Virus record (IMG/VR): IMGVR_UViG_3300046507_000325
Location: 1 to 25,973 of that record
Strand: one strand, 5' to 3'
Origin: a virus
DNA length: 25,973 nucleotides
Below the pieces are notes generated by a model, which saw nothing but the letters and a program-made list of their open reading frames with translations, searched no databases and was not told the DNA's origin. Both the position numbers and the translations under genes were made by a program. The number at the start of each line of letters is the position of its first letter. Position 1 is the stretch's first letter. This document shows positions 19,028-25,593 of this stretch, piece by piece.

Positions 19028-19447
19028 TCATCTGAGGCACCCAGTCCCAATGAGGGATATCAATCGAGAGGAGCGCAGGGCCACCGTTTCAGTCCGCGAA
19101 TAGCTGTAGCGCTTGCACTTCCACTCAACAGCCCGAACGCGCGCCTTCCATTTCCCTTCGACCTCGACACCATCCCAAATAGCTACCGCGTTCGTACCTT
19201 CGGGAATGGTCAATCCGTCACGTTGCGCCAACCATTCCGCGTAGAGCGTTGCCCGTTGCGCTGTGTATTCCTTCGCGCTACCAACCTTCGCAGCGCTGTT
19301 TGTCGCCTTGTGCTTGACCTTGTAGCGTTCGCCCTTCACTCGCACCCAGCGCTTGCGCGGTAGAGGCCCGTAGACAGGCAAATCACGATGAGGGAAACGA
19401 GGATTGCCCTCTTTGCCTTCCATGTAACCATAGACTTTCCAAGCCAT
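19028..19447 (-). CDS. hypothetical basic protein, 139 residues
   Basis: ATG 19447 overlaps the upstream stop (TGATG). The protein (MAWKVYGYMEGKEGNPRFPH, then RDLPVYGPLPRKRWVRVKGE) is rich in Lys, Arg, Trp and Tyr with few acidic residues. Segments such as RYKVKHKATNSAAKVGSAKE and WKARVRAVEWKCKRYSYSRT alternate basic and aromatic residues in a beta pattern, consistent with nucleic-acid binding. No family recognised. It stands in contrast to the very acidic neighbour at 19780-20439. Confidence 0.6.
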   Translation of the reverse strand: MAWKVYGYMEGKEGNPRFPHRDLPVYGPLPRKRWVRVKGERYKVKHKATNSAAKVGSAKEYTAQRATLYAEWLAQRDGLTIPEGTNAVAIWDGVEVEGKWKARVRAVEWKCKRYSYSRTETVALRSSRLISLIGTGCLR

Positions 19448-19734
19448 CAGAAGCCCCTCCCGCCCAATACGCCGCGCGGTCCATCTCGAAGGCTGTAGAA
19501 GGCGTGAAGCGCTGCGATGTAGCTGTCATGAGCGTCTTTGATCGCCACATCATTGCTCAACGCCTCATCGAAGGTCGTATCGTCATTGCGACGACCAATC
19601 CCCTTGCCGTTGACGTGCTCCACAGCCCTGTACCAGTGCCACTCAGTGAAGCCGGGGAACGATTGATCTATTGAGGCGAGGAAGCGCTCGAAGGCTGCTT
19701 CGTGAGCGCTCTTGAGCGCGGCAAGCGTTGTCAT
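19447..19734 (-). CDS. hypothetical protein, 95 residues
   Basis: ATG 19734 with GAGG about 10 nt upstream, after the leader motif at 19749-19762. Sequence: MTTLAALKSAHEAAFERFLA, then SIDQSFPGFTEWHWYRAVEH, a Gly/Arg-rich loop, a helix (EALSNDVAIKDAHDSYIAAL) and a Gly-rich end (GVLGGRGF). Mostly helical. No motif recognised. Confidence 0.6.
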   Translation of the reverse strand: MTTLAALKSAHEAAFERFLASIDQSFPGFTEWHWYRAVEHVNGKGIGRRNDDTTFDEALSNDVAIKDAHDSYIAALHAFYSLRDGPRGVLGGRGF

Positions 19735-19748
19735 GGTGTTTAATCCTC

Positions 19749-19762
19749 TTGTGTGTTGATTG
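19749..19762 (-). repeat. early-gene leader motif
   Basis: TTGTGTGTTGATTG on the plus strand, a member of the leader motif family, 15 nt upstream of the 95-residue gene. Confidence 0.5.
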
Positions 19763-19779
19763 CAGGCGTAGCTAGGCCG

Positions 19780-20439
19780 TTACCGATACCAATAAGTCAC
19801 GCCTTCAAACTCGACGCTGGAATAATCCACACGCAGATTGCGCGCTGTCGCTTCCCAATCAATTTCGATATAGCTAGGGAGGTCTTTGCTAACGTCTCCG
19901 ATATCGTTGCAAAGCTCTTGCATGGCAGTCACGAAATAGCTGTCACGGATGAGACCAATCGGATACCAAGAGCCGCGCCAATCGTGGTCGCCACCATTGC
20001 CCTCTAGATCGCTTAAAAGCTCTTGTAGCAAGGCATATTCCGCGCCTTCGTCTGCATCCTCGAAAGCGTCTTTGCCATCTACTGGCGCAATCCAGTAATG
20101 CCAGTTGCCAATGGTCTCGCCGTATTCGGCCTCCTCGTTAGCATCGTTCAAGCGCTTGATTGCGTCTTCGAGGTTAGCAACTAACGTTGCATCGTCACCC
20201 GCAAGCGCTTCGCTGTCCCCGTAGGCAAGCTCTATGGCCTCCTCAAGGTCTTTAACGATAGCGTCCCGCGCGTCAGACCACTCCTCAAAGCCACACGGCT
20301 CACTATCGGGCATATACCCAGGCATATTGCAGCCAGCCGCCCAAGGCTTTCGGAGGGCTTCAAGCTGCTCGAAGCGCTCTGTAACGTCCCGAACGTCGAT
20401 ATGGTCGTCTGTGCTGCTGATTTCGATTGTGCGGCTCAT
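19780..20439 (-). CDS. very acidic early protein, candidate DNA mimic / antirestriction protein
   Basis: 219 residues with about 52 Asp/Glu against about 16 Lys/Arg. It opens RTIEISSTDDHIDVRDVTER and ends in a motif-like block: GDHDWRGSWYPIGLIRDSYF, later IDWEATARNLRVDYSSVEFE and GVTYWYR. The pattern 'W-YP-x-LIRDSYF ... DIG ... IDW-x-x-A-x-x-L-x-x-DYSSVEF-x-GVTYW' recurs in proteins of phages and plasmids. Early position and strong negative charge parallel T7 Ocr and ArdA-type DNA mimics; that role is inference. ATG 20439 follows AGGAG (CATAGGAG). Confidence 0.72.
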   Translation of the reverse strand: MSRTIEISSTDDHIDVRDVTERFEQLEALRKPWAAGCNMPGYMPDSEPCGFEEWSDARDAIVKDLEEAIELAYGDSEALAGDDATLVANLEDAIKRLNDANEEAEYGETIGNWHYWIAPVDGKDAFEDADEGAEYALLQELLSDLEGNGGDHDWRGSWYPIGLIRDSYFVTAMQELCNDIGDVSKDLPSYIEIDWEATARNLRVDYSSVEFEGVTYWYR

Positions 20440-20455
20440 CTCGGTATCTCCTATG

Positions 20456-20486
20456 CTGTGGTTTGTCTGCTGTTGTGGTTGATCTA
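20456..20486 (-). repeat. extended early-gene leader motif
   Basis: The 31 bases here share about 26 positions with 14608-14638 before RNA polymerase; the core is TTGTGGTTGATCTA (20473-20486) and the other half contains GGTTTGTCTGC. It lies 17-47 nt before the acidic-protein start and touches the stop of the gene before it. Confidence 0.6.
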
Positions 20487-20906
20487 ATCGAGGAAAGAGC
20501 GGCGAACGAAGCGCTCTAGTGAGGCATTGCCGCGCAGCTTGTGTGTCACTTCGAGTGCGCCAAACTCTCTACGGCCCTCTTGCGCCTTACCAATCTGCAC
20601 AACGTTTGAGCCATTCCAGCAATCCCGTTCGATACCGAAATAGGCTTGGAAAGCGTAGACAAGCTCCTCACGAGTGCAGCTATCAGGGGATGAGCCAATG
20701 TAGCTTAGAGCGCTCTTGCGCTTCGCCTCATCTTTCGGGAGATAGATCGAACCGACCTCAATCCAGAACAGGTTGTCAGGGCCTCCCGCGTCAGTGCAGG
20801 GAGTGACTTGCACGGCGCAAACGTAGTCATCCGCACCATCCTCACGCCAGAACAGTCCACCATTCTCAAGGTTGTTATCGCCACTGTAATGCCAGCGCTT
20901 TGCCAT
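20484..20906 (-). CDS. conserved phage hypothetical protein (WHYSGD family), 140 residues
   Basis: ATG 20906 follows AGGAG. The protein opens MAKRWHYSGDNNLENGGLFW and continues ADDYVCAVQVTPCTDAGGPD, NLFWIEVGSIYLP. The sequence W-HYSGD-x-N-x-x-x-GG ... DYV-x-AV-x-VTPC-DAGGPDN is a recognisable family in phages and mobile elements, often near the acidic family encoded next to it. It ends LRGNASLERFVRRSFLD. Function unknown; co-occurrence with the acidic protein suggests a shared early role. Confidence 0.7.
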   Translation of the reverse strand: MAKRWHYSGDNNLENGGLFWREDGADDYVCAVQVTPCTDAGGPDNLFWIEVGSIYLPKDEAKRKSALSYIGSSPDSCTREELVYAFQAYFGIERDCWNGSNVVQIGKAQEGRREFGALEVTHKLRGNASLERFVRRSFLD

Positions 20907-20938
20907 CTCTAAAGCTCCTCTAAGCCGATTGAATGCTG

Positions 20939-20950
20939 TTGTGTTGATTG
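20939..20950 (-). repeat. early-gene leader motif
   Basis: TTGTGTTGATTG on the plus strand, a member of the leader motif family, 33 nt before the 140-residue gene. A more distant relative, AGTGTGGACGATTAG, lies at about 21181-21195 before the next early gene. Confidence 0.5.
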
Positions 20951-20960
20951 GTGACGTGGA

Positions 20961-21152
20961 TCAGGGCAGGCAACGGGTGAAGTTCATTGCCCGCATGACC
21001 TTGCGGCGATAGTGCGAAGACGTGTGGCACGCGTTAGCAGCGCGCAACGCTTGCTTGAGGCAAGCCATCGCAGTGAACTTGTCACCACGCGTGACAGCGA
21101 CAGCAGCAGCTTGAAGAAATTCGTTGTAGGCATTGGCGAGGTCGCGAGACAT
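20961..21152 (-). CDS. hypothetical helical protein, 63 residues
   Basis: ATG 21152 follows AGGAG (ATAGGAGCTT). The product (MSRDLANAYNEFLQAAAVAV, then TRGDKFTAMACLKQALRAAN) is an Ala-rich helical bundle, basic at the end (SSHYRRKVMRAMNFTRCLP), with three Cys residues. The Ala-x-x-x-Leu pattern looks like a TPR-like helix pair, but it is too short to assign. Confidence 0.6.
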   Translation of the reverse strand: MSRDLANAYNEFLQAAAVAVTRGDKFTAMACLKQALRAANACHTSSHYRRKVMRAMNFTRCLP

Positions 21153-21191
21153 GGGAAGCTCCTATGTGTGAAGGGTTGAGAGTGTGGACGA

Positions 21192-21575
21192 TTAGGACAG
21201 AGCGGAGAGCAGATAGCCGCTGGCATCGACAGGCGCGACCGTGAAGTGCAAGAGAGGAAATGCAACGCGATAGCGTTCCGCGACCGTCTCGCCATCCTCA
21301 AAGCTCTCGAAGCGCAACAGAGCAGGCTTCACGCAACCCCAAGCCATCGCGCCGTCATTGCGACAGAACAAGCGATGAGAGGTCGAGACAGGCGCAACAG
21401 CCGCGCCAAGGTAACGCGTGCCCCAACCCTTCGAGCCATCGCAAGCGACAGCAGCAGGCGCAACGGGCTCGACAGCTTCGACAGCCGCAACGGGCTCACG
21501 AGCGGCGAAGAACGCATCAGCAAGCGCGGCAAGCTCCTCATGTAGCGCAACGCGCGAATGGGAAACGGTCAACAT
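21192..21575 (-). CDS. first clear early gene; hypothetical protein, 127 residues
   Basis: ATG 21575 follows GAGGAG. The protein starts MLTVSHSRVALHEELAALAD, then has an Ala/Val/Pro/Glu-rich low-complexity linker (AAVEAVEPVAPAAVACDGSK) and a folded-looking C-terminal part (GTRYLGAAVAPVSTSHRLFC, RFESFEDGETVAERYRVAFP). It would be the first product of the leftward operon, a place where T7-like phages put host-takeover proteins. No family recognised. Confidence 0.6.
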   Translation of the reverse strand: MLTVSHSRVALHEELAALADAFFAAREPVAAVEAVEPVAPAAVACDGSKGWGTRYLGAAVAPVSTSHRLFCRNDGAMAWGCVKPALLRFESFEDGETVAERYRVAFPLLHFTVAPVDASGYLLSALS

Positions 21576-21587
21576 CGTCCAAGCTCC

Positions 21588-21725
21588 TCAAAGGCGCGGG
21601 GTTGCGCCGACCTCTTGAGTAGGCCAGAACACACGAACAAAGTCAACACACGTGCAGACAATCTGCTGAAGATAATCGACCACGCTGGTAACGAATGCGT
21701 GAGAATGCAAGTATTCGCGAAGCAC
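21588..21725 (-). CDS. possible 45-residue early ORF (low confidence)
   Basis: GTG 21725 with GAGGG about 6 nt upstream, ending just before the ribosome site of the next gene. It would encode MLREYLHSHAFVTSVVDYLQ, then QIVCTCVDFVRVFWPTQEVG and ATPRL. The composition is plausible, but codon choice is poorer in G/C at third positions than in the other genes, so it may be leader sequence. Listed only as a possibility. Confidence 0.28.
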   Translation of the reverse strand: MLREYLHSHAFVTSVVDYLQQIVCTCVDFVRVFWPTQEVGATPRL

Positions 21726-21975
21726 TCCAAAGCCCTCAAGAGCCCTTGAGCCCAGGTCAAACAACGCCTTTGAACGACCAAGCCTAGCGTAATACAAACG
21801 TGCAACACACAATATGTGCCAACGATATCTAGTAGGCGTGGCGCTCGACAGGCACTAGACGCTCTGACGCGCTCGACCATTACCCTCGCGCTCTGGCGTG
21901 GCCTAATGTCTGGAATGGTTGTCACCGATTTGTGTCACCGCATACATCTAACGCATTGATATCACTAGCCTTGCC

Positions 21976-21992
21976 GTAGATATCGTATCTAC
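21976..21992. promoter_or_regulatory. perfect operator-like dyad
   Basis: GTAGATATCGTATCTAC: 7-base arms with a 3-base centre, perfect. It overlaps a weak -10-like TAGATA and lies near two other GATATC-containing partial sites. Suits binding by a dimeric repressor at the divergence point. Confidence 0.5.
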
Positions 21993-22167
21993 TAGACCAC
22001 GCCATTCGAGTGGTCGAGAGCCCTTCAGGGTCCCTTTCGAGCCATCCCCCTTGGCATGGATTTTGCGAAATCGACTTCAAAATGTCGGACTAAATCCGGC
22101 GTTGTTGTTAGACCGAATTGGCTCTGGAAAACCCCTGGGGCGGGTCCCATCTTGGCCTAATTGTGGT

Positions 22168-22224
22168 CAAGTATAGGCAAGTATTCGCGCATTATGGCGC
22201 TCCGGCACGGATTGTCGAATACTT
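22168..22224. repeat. CAAGTAT tandem and 9-base inverted repeat
   Basis: CAAGTAT occurs twice, separated by three bases (22168 and 22178). AAGTATTCG (22179-22187) and CGAATACTT (22216-22224) form an inverted repeat around 28 bases. GCAAGTATTCGCG (22177-22189) is repeated exactly at 21707-21719. Iteron- or promoter-like; function unknown. Confidence 0.5.
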
Positions 22225-22339
22225 ACAGCGGGTTAGCCAATCCGGCCCGCACCTATACACAGGAGGCGGTCTGGATACCGCAAACAACTCATCATTCGGG
22301 TACTGGATTACTCGACATATACTTCAAGAGGCTCGTTAA

Positions 22340-23305
22340 GTGCCCGTAGAGACCTTCAACTACCTTGACAGCCTCAATCCGTCCAACCCCCCGACCTCTG
22401 ACGGTCTCGTGGGTGGCGACGACCACCTGAGGGGCATCAAGGCGACCCTAAAGACCACCTTCCCGAACATCACTGGAGCCATCACGGCGACCCAGGGCGA
22501 CCTCAATGGCGCTGCTGGCATCTTCACCAATGGTGCGGGTGTCCTCGCGGACGCTGGCGCGATGTTCAAGACCAACAGCACGGACGGTTTCAAGAACCCT
22601 CTGGCTGGTGACATTGACGTGTACCTCCAGGGCGCTATTGCAGCGACGTGGAGCCGAGCACTCAGCGTCAACACCTACACCGTCAACGGCAAGATAACTG
22701 CCACTGGTGAAATCAAAGGCCCAGGCGTTCCTCAGCCGGGCGCTACGATGATCTGGTGGGATGACACGCTCCCCACGGACGGCCTGTGGGCCTTTGCGAA
22801 CGGTCAGATCGTAGCCAACGCGAACATCGTGTGTCCGATCTTGCTGGCCCGATGGGGCAACCGCTTCGGTGGCAACGGCGTGACCACCATGGGCCTCCCG
22901 AACCTCCAAGAGGTCGTGCCGGTTGGCAAGAGCACCATGGGTGGCGCTTCCGCTCCAGGCTTGCTCTCGACCATCTCGACAGGCGTCAAGCAACTCCTCG
23001 CGGCCATCTTCGGTAGTGAGACGCACACGCTCACCGCTGGTCAACTCCCTTCCATCACGTCAGCGAACACCAACAACGTCTCCCTCAACGTCTCCTCCAG
23101 CACTGGAGACTTCATTAGAGGTCCTACCTCGACGCAAGCTGGCACTGGCACCGCTACGATTTCTGGTGTGGCGTCAGGTGCTGTTGCCTCGTCTGGTACG
23201 ATTGTCCCAGGTGCTATTACTTCGACCTCGAACAACACCAGTGGTCAGGCTCACAACAACCTTCAGCCCTCCATGGTGGTCAACTGGATCATCCGTCTAG
23301 GCTGA
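22340..23305 (+). CDS. tail fiber protein with phage tail collar domain
   Basis: 321-residue virion protein for host contact. GTG 22340 follows AAGAGG by 8 nt. Residues 20-60 (DGLVGGDDHLRGIKATLKTT, then FPNITGAITATQGDLN) are the typical N-terminal stretch of many phage fiber proteins. Residues 130-200 are a collar domain: GATMIWWDDTLPTDGLWAFA, NGQI, later RWGNRFGGNG and LPNLQEVVPVGKSTM. The C-terminal part is Thr/Ser/Asn/Gly-rich and beta, ending NLQPSMVVNWIIRLG, a usual collar-fiber ending. It lacks a T7 gp17 N-terminal attachment domain, so attachment may differ. Confidence 0.88.
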   Translation: MPVETFNYLDSLNPSNPPTSDGLVGGDDHLRGIKATLKTTFPNITGAITATQGDLNGAAGIFTNGAGVLADAGAMFKTNSTDGFKNPLAGDIDVYLQGAIAATWSRALSVNTYTVNGKITATGEIKGPGVPQPGATMIWWDDTLPTDGLWAFANGQIVANANIVCPILLARWGNRFGGNGVTTMGLPNLQEVVPVGKSTMGGASAPGLLSTISTGVKQLLAAIFGSETHTLTAGQLPSITSANTNNVSLNVSSSTGDFIRGPTSTQAGTGTATISGVASGAVASSGTIVPGAITSTSNNTSGQAHNNLQPSMVVNWIIRLG

Positions 23306-23349
23306 TCTGTTTCATCTGGATTGGTGACAGTGGACTTGGGGGTAAGGGG

Positions 23350-23470
23350 GCTTAACGCCCTCTAGAGCACTCTGAAGCTCCTTAAGAGCAACTACTATGA
23401 GTTCTTTACAGAGAACTATAGCATAGCTCTCTAGAGCTTCTTAAAGCTCCTTAGGTGCTCTTAAGAGCTT
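23350..23470. repeat. cluster of short palindromes between tail genes
   Basis: Within about 120 bases: CTCTAGAGC near 23360, GCTCCTTAAGAGC at 23377-23389, AGTTCT/AGAACT at 23400-23417, GCTCTCTAGAGC at 23426-23437 and GCTCTTAAGAGC at 23457-23468 (12-base perfect palindrome). All but the third are built from GCTCT/AGAGC half-sites. Could fold into a run of hairpins or bind a protein repeatedly. Confidence 0.55.
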
Positions 23471-23508
23471 ACCCTCAGCCCTCCCTCCTCATCATCATTG
23501 TTGGTGCC

Positions 23509-23522
23509 CCCGCTTTAGCGGG
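23509..23522 (+). terminator. terminator-like hairpin after the tail fiber gene
   Basis: CCCGC-TTTA-GCGGG stem-loop followed by CTTGG, not a true T-run. It is followed by a tandem TAGCGAGCTT repeat (about 23531-23551) just before the next gene. May end or attenuate transcription after the tail fiber. Confidence 0.5.
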
Positions 23523-23569
23523 CTTGGTGCCTAGCGAGCTTTAGCGAGCTTCAAGGAACCTATATAGCT

Positions 23570-25180
23570 ATGGCACTACCCAAGCTCCGTGACCTCGACA
23601 AGTTCGGCGTCATCACGGACATAGACCCTTTCGACCTCCCCTTGGGTGCATGGTCGATGGGCATCAACGTCCGCTTCGAGGATGGACGGATCAACTCCGC
23701 TCCCGTGTGGCGCGCTGTGGGCTCCCCGCTCGCTAACGCCTCTCCTCGCTTCTGCTACATCGCCAACCGCGCCGACAGCAGCACGACGGTCTTCGTCGGC
23801 TACAAGAACGGCACCATTGCGAACTGGTCTCCCACCGCTGAGACCGGCTACAGCATCTCGGGCTACACGCCTGCGGACGCTGAGGCTGCTTGGTCAGGCT
23901 GCGTGCTGGCTGAAGTCGTCTACATGAACCGTGAAGACCGTGTGCCGTGGTCCCTCGTGCCCTCAGGTACGCAGTTCACCACCCTCGCGGGTTGGAACAG
24001 CACATGGCGAGCGAAGCTCATCCGCTCCTACGGCAGCGCCATCGTGGCCCTGAACATGACCAAGAGTGGCACTCGCTACCCGACGATGGTCAAGACCTCC
24101 GATATCGTCACTGACCCAGGCGTCGTCCCCTCGACGTGGGATGAGACGGACGCGACCAACAACGCCACCGAAAACCTCCTCACGGAGATGAACGGTGAGA
24201 TTGTTGAAGCAGAGGTCTTGGGTAGCTCCCTCATCCTCTACAGCAACTCAGAGACGTGGCGTATGACCGCCGATGGCTCTGACGACGTGTACAGCTACGC
24301 CAAGCTCCCCTTCAGTGGTGGAGCGATCAGCACCAACTGTGTTGTCGAAGTGAACAACCGGCACTACGTGTTCGGCTCCACGGACTTGTGGATGCACGAC
24401 GGCCTCACCATGACCAGCATTGCAGACCGCAAGGTTCGCAAGTGGGTCTTCAAGGCCATGAACGCGAAGTTCTCCGATAAGTTCTTCGTCAGTTACAACC
24501 CGTCGCTGAACACCATCTCCTTCAACTTCGTCAGTGGTGACGAGTTCGTTGCATTCAACGGCTCAGGCTGCAACCGCGCTGCGGTCTACAGCATCACCAA
24601 CGGCACATGGACGTTCGATGACCTCCCCCTCGTGTTCGCCTCTGGCTACGCGAAGGTGTCTCTCGCCACGTTGACGTGGGCGAACGTCACGGCCTCATGG
24701 GAAACCATCGGTGGCTCGTGGAAGGACCTCGAAGACGGCTTCAAGCGCGTCCCGGTCTATGTAGGTGAGACAGTCTCGCCCTTGACGGCTCGTGTGTATG
24801 CTCGTGACCCTTACGAGGGTGGTGTACTCGCTGCGGACGTTGACACTGTGGCTACGCGCCCAGGCTTGCTGTTGCGTGAAGGGATGGACTTGGACGAACT
24901 CGACGCGGACCTCCGCGGCTACAAGGTCATCCTTGGCATCTATCCCCAAGGGAGGCTGGCCCCTGACGCTGCTCCGCTCACGTTCACGTTCGGTGTGACT
25001 GATTATCCCAACGTCCCTGCTGTGTACGGTCTCCCGCAGACCTACAACGCACTCGAAGACTACAAGCTCGACTTCACTGAAGCCGGGCGCTTCCTCTCCA
25101 TGAGGATGGATTACCCCGACTACAAGACCATGAGCCTTAGCGGCATTGACGTGGACCTTGACGTGTTGGGGCAACGATAA
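23570..25180 (+). CDS. virion structural protein, probable beta-propeller tail component
   Basis: 536 residues. ATG 23570 with AAGGA upstream. The protein begins MALPKLRDLDKFGVITDIDP and LGAWSMGINVRFEDGRINSA; 'NVRF-x-DG-x-I-x-x-AP' is the usual opening of phage tail hub/stabilisation proteins. Repeated blade-like units follow (TVFVGYKNGTIANWSPTAET, SSLILYSNSETWRMTADGSD, NRHYVFGSTDLWMHDG, AAVYSITNGTWTFDD), each alternating beta strands with W/Y and D-G turns. This suggests a beta-propeller similar in role to T7 gp12 or P22 gp10. The C-terminus (SMRMDYPDYKTMSLSGIDVD) is also seen in such proteins. Confidence 0.72.
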   Translation: MALPKLRDLDKFGVITDIDPFDLPLGAWSMGINVRFEDGRINSAPVWRAVGSPLANASPRFCYIANRADSSTTVFVGYKNGTIANWSPTAETGYSISGYTPADAEAAWSGCVLAEVVYMNREDRVPWSLVPSGTQFTTLAGWNSTWRAKLIRSYGSAIVALNMTKSGTRYPTMVKTSDIVTDPGVVPSTWDETDATNNATENLLTEMNGEIVEAEVLGSSLILYSNSETWRMTADGSDDVYSYAKLPFSGGAISTNCVVEVNNRHYVFGSTDLWMHDGLTMTSIADRKVRKWVFKAMNAKFSDKFFVSYNPSLNTISFNFVSGDEFVAFNGSGCNRAAVYSITNGTWTFDDLPLVFASGYAKVSLATLTWANVTASWETIGGSWKDLEDGFKRVPVYVGETVSPLTARVYARDPYEGGVLAADVDTVATRPGLLLREGMDLDELDADLRGYKVILGIYPQGRLAPDAAPLTFTFGVTDYPNVPAVYGLPQTYNALEDYKLDFTEAGRFLSMRMDYPDYKTMSLSGIDVDLDVLGQR

Positions 25181-25241
25181 GCCCACGCGAACCTGAGTGT
25201 CAGACAAGCCATTGTGCGCCCTGATCCAGAAGTAAGTGGCC

Positions 25242-25293
25242 GCGCGAGAGACAAGTGAGGGACTTCGGTCGCGCCTCCGGTCGTCTCTCGCGC
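25242..25293 (+). terminator. strong stem-loop downstream of the structural gene
   Basis: GCGCGAGAGAC (25242-25252) and GTCTCTCGCGC (25283-25293) form a perfect 11-base stem around 30 bases, followed by TTTCCCTTT on the plus strand. It is a good intrinsic terminator or RNA-processing candidate, about 60 nt after the stop. The rest of the 25181-25422 gap shows no gene. Confidence 0.65.
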
Positions 25294-25422
25294 TTTCCCT
25301 TTCAAGAGCCAATGCGGACCACGCGCGATCTGTGGTGTCAAAGCGGTGCTACAGGCCCAGTGCAGGTTAGCTGAGTGTCGGGAGCAGTCCCGCAGCCGCT
25401 TCACAATTCCCCACGAGGACCT

Positions 25423-25593
25423 ATGGCCGACACTGACGTACTGCGCCCCTACAAGGTGGGCGACGTTCCTGCATTGCCCGATGGAGACAAGCTCTATCTG
25501 GCCCAGGAGTTGAAACGTATCTCCCAGGCCATCGGCTTGCTCGTGCAGACCATGAAGAAGCTCGAAGCGCGCATGGTCGCTCATGGGATTTGA
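25423..25593 (+). CDS. small virion-region protein, 56 residues
   Basis: ATG 25423 follows GAGG (ACGAGGACCT). The protein reads MADTDVLRPYKVGDVPALPD, then GDKLYLAQELKRISQAIGLL: an extended N-terminus followed by an amphipathic helix (YLAQELKRISQAIGLLVQTM) of the kind found in small structural or assembly proteins of T7-like phages ('Y-L-x-x-EL-x-RI-x-x-AI'). No membrane helix, so a holin is unlikely. Its last codons overlap the next start by 11 nt. Confidence 0.68.
   Translation: MADTDVLRPYKVGDVPALPDGDKLYLAQELKRISQAIGLLVQTMKKLEARMVAHGI

Larger units (their letters stand above)
21726..22339. other. gene-poor switch region between leftward and rightward units
   Basis: About 610 bases without a convincing gene in either strand, between the first leftward early gene and the first rightward virion gene. 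It contains a cluster of GATATC sites (21824, 21958 and 21979), a 17-base dyad (21976-21992), an inverted repeat GACCAC/GTGGTC (about 21995-22015) and the repeats at 22168-22224. It is the natural place for the main early promoters, the late promoter and possibly a replication origin; no strong sigma70 promoter is certain. TTGATA (21956) and TAGATA (21977), 15 bases apart, are a weak candidate under the dyad. Confidence 0.5.

Noticed and set aside
21608-21652. Sigma70-like promoter TTGACT with downstream CCTACT on the minus strand
   Set aside because: The spacing is acceptable, but the -10 element is poor; not supportable without mapping.
21569-21925. 118-codon minus-strand frame before the first early gene
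   Set aside because: It overlaps the start signal of the 127-residue gene, has unusual composition and no ribosome site; only a shorter alternative frame is kept as a low-confidence possibility.
22118-22339. 73-codon frame (and an overlapping 62-codon frame) before the tail fiber
   Set aside because: TTG start without a ribosome site, many codons rare in the other genes (TTA, CTA, AGG, ATA), no recognised protein, and it lies over the repeats of the switch region.
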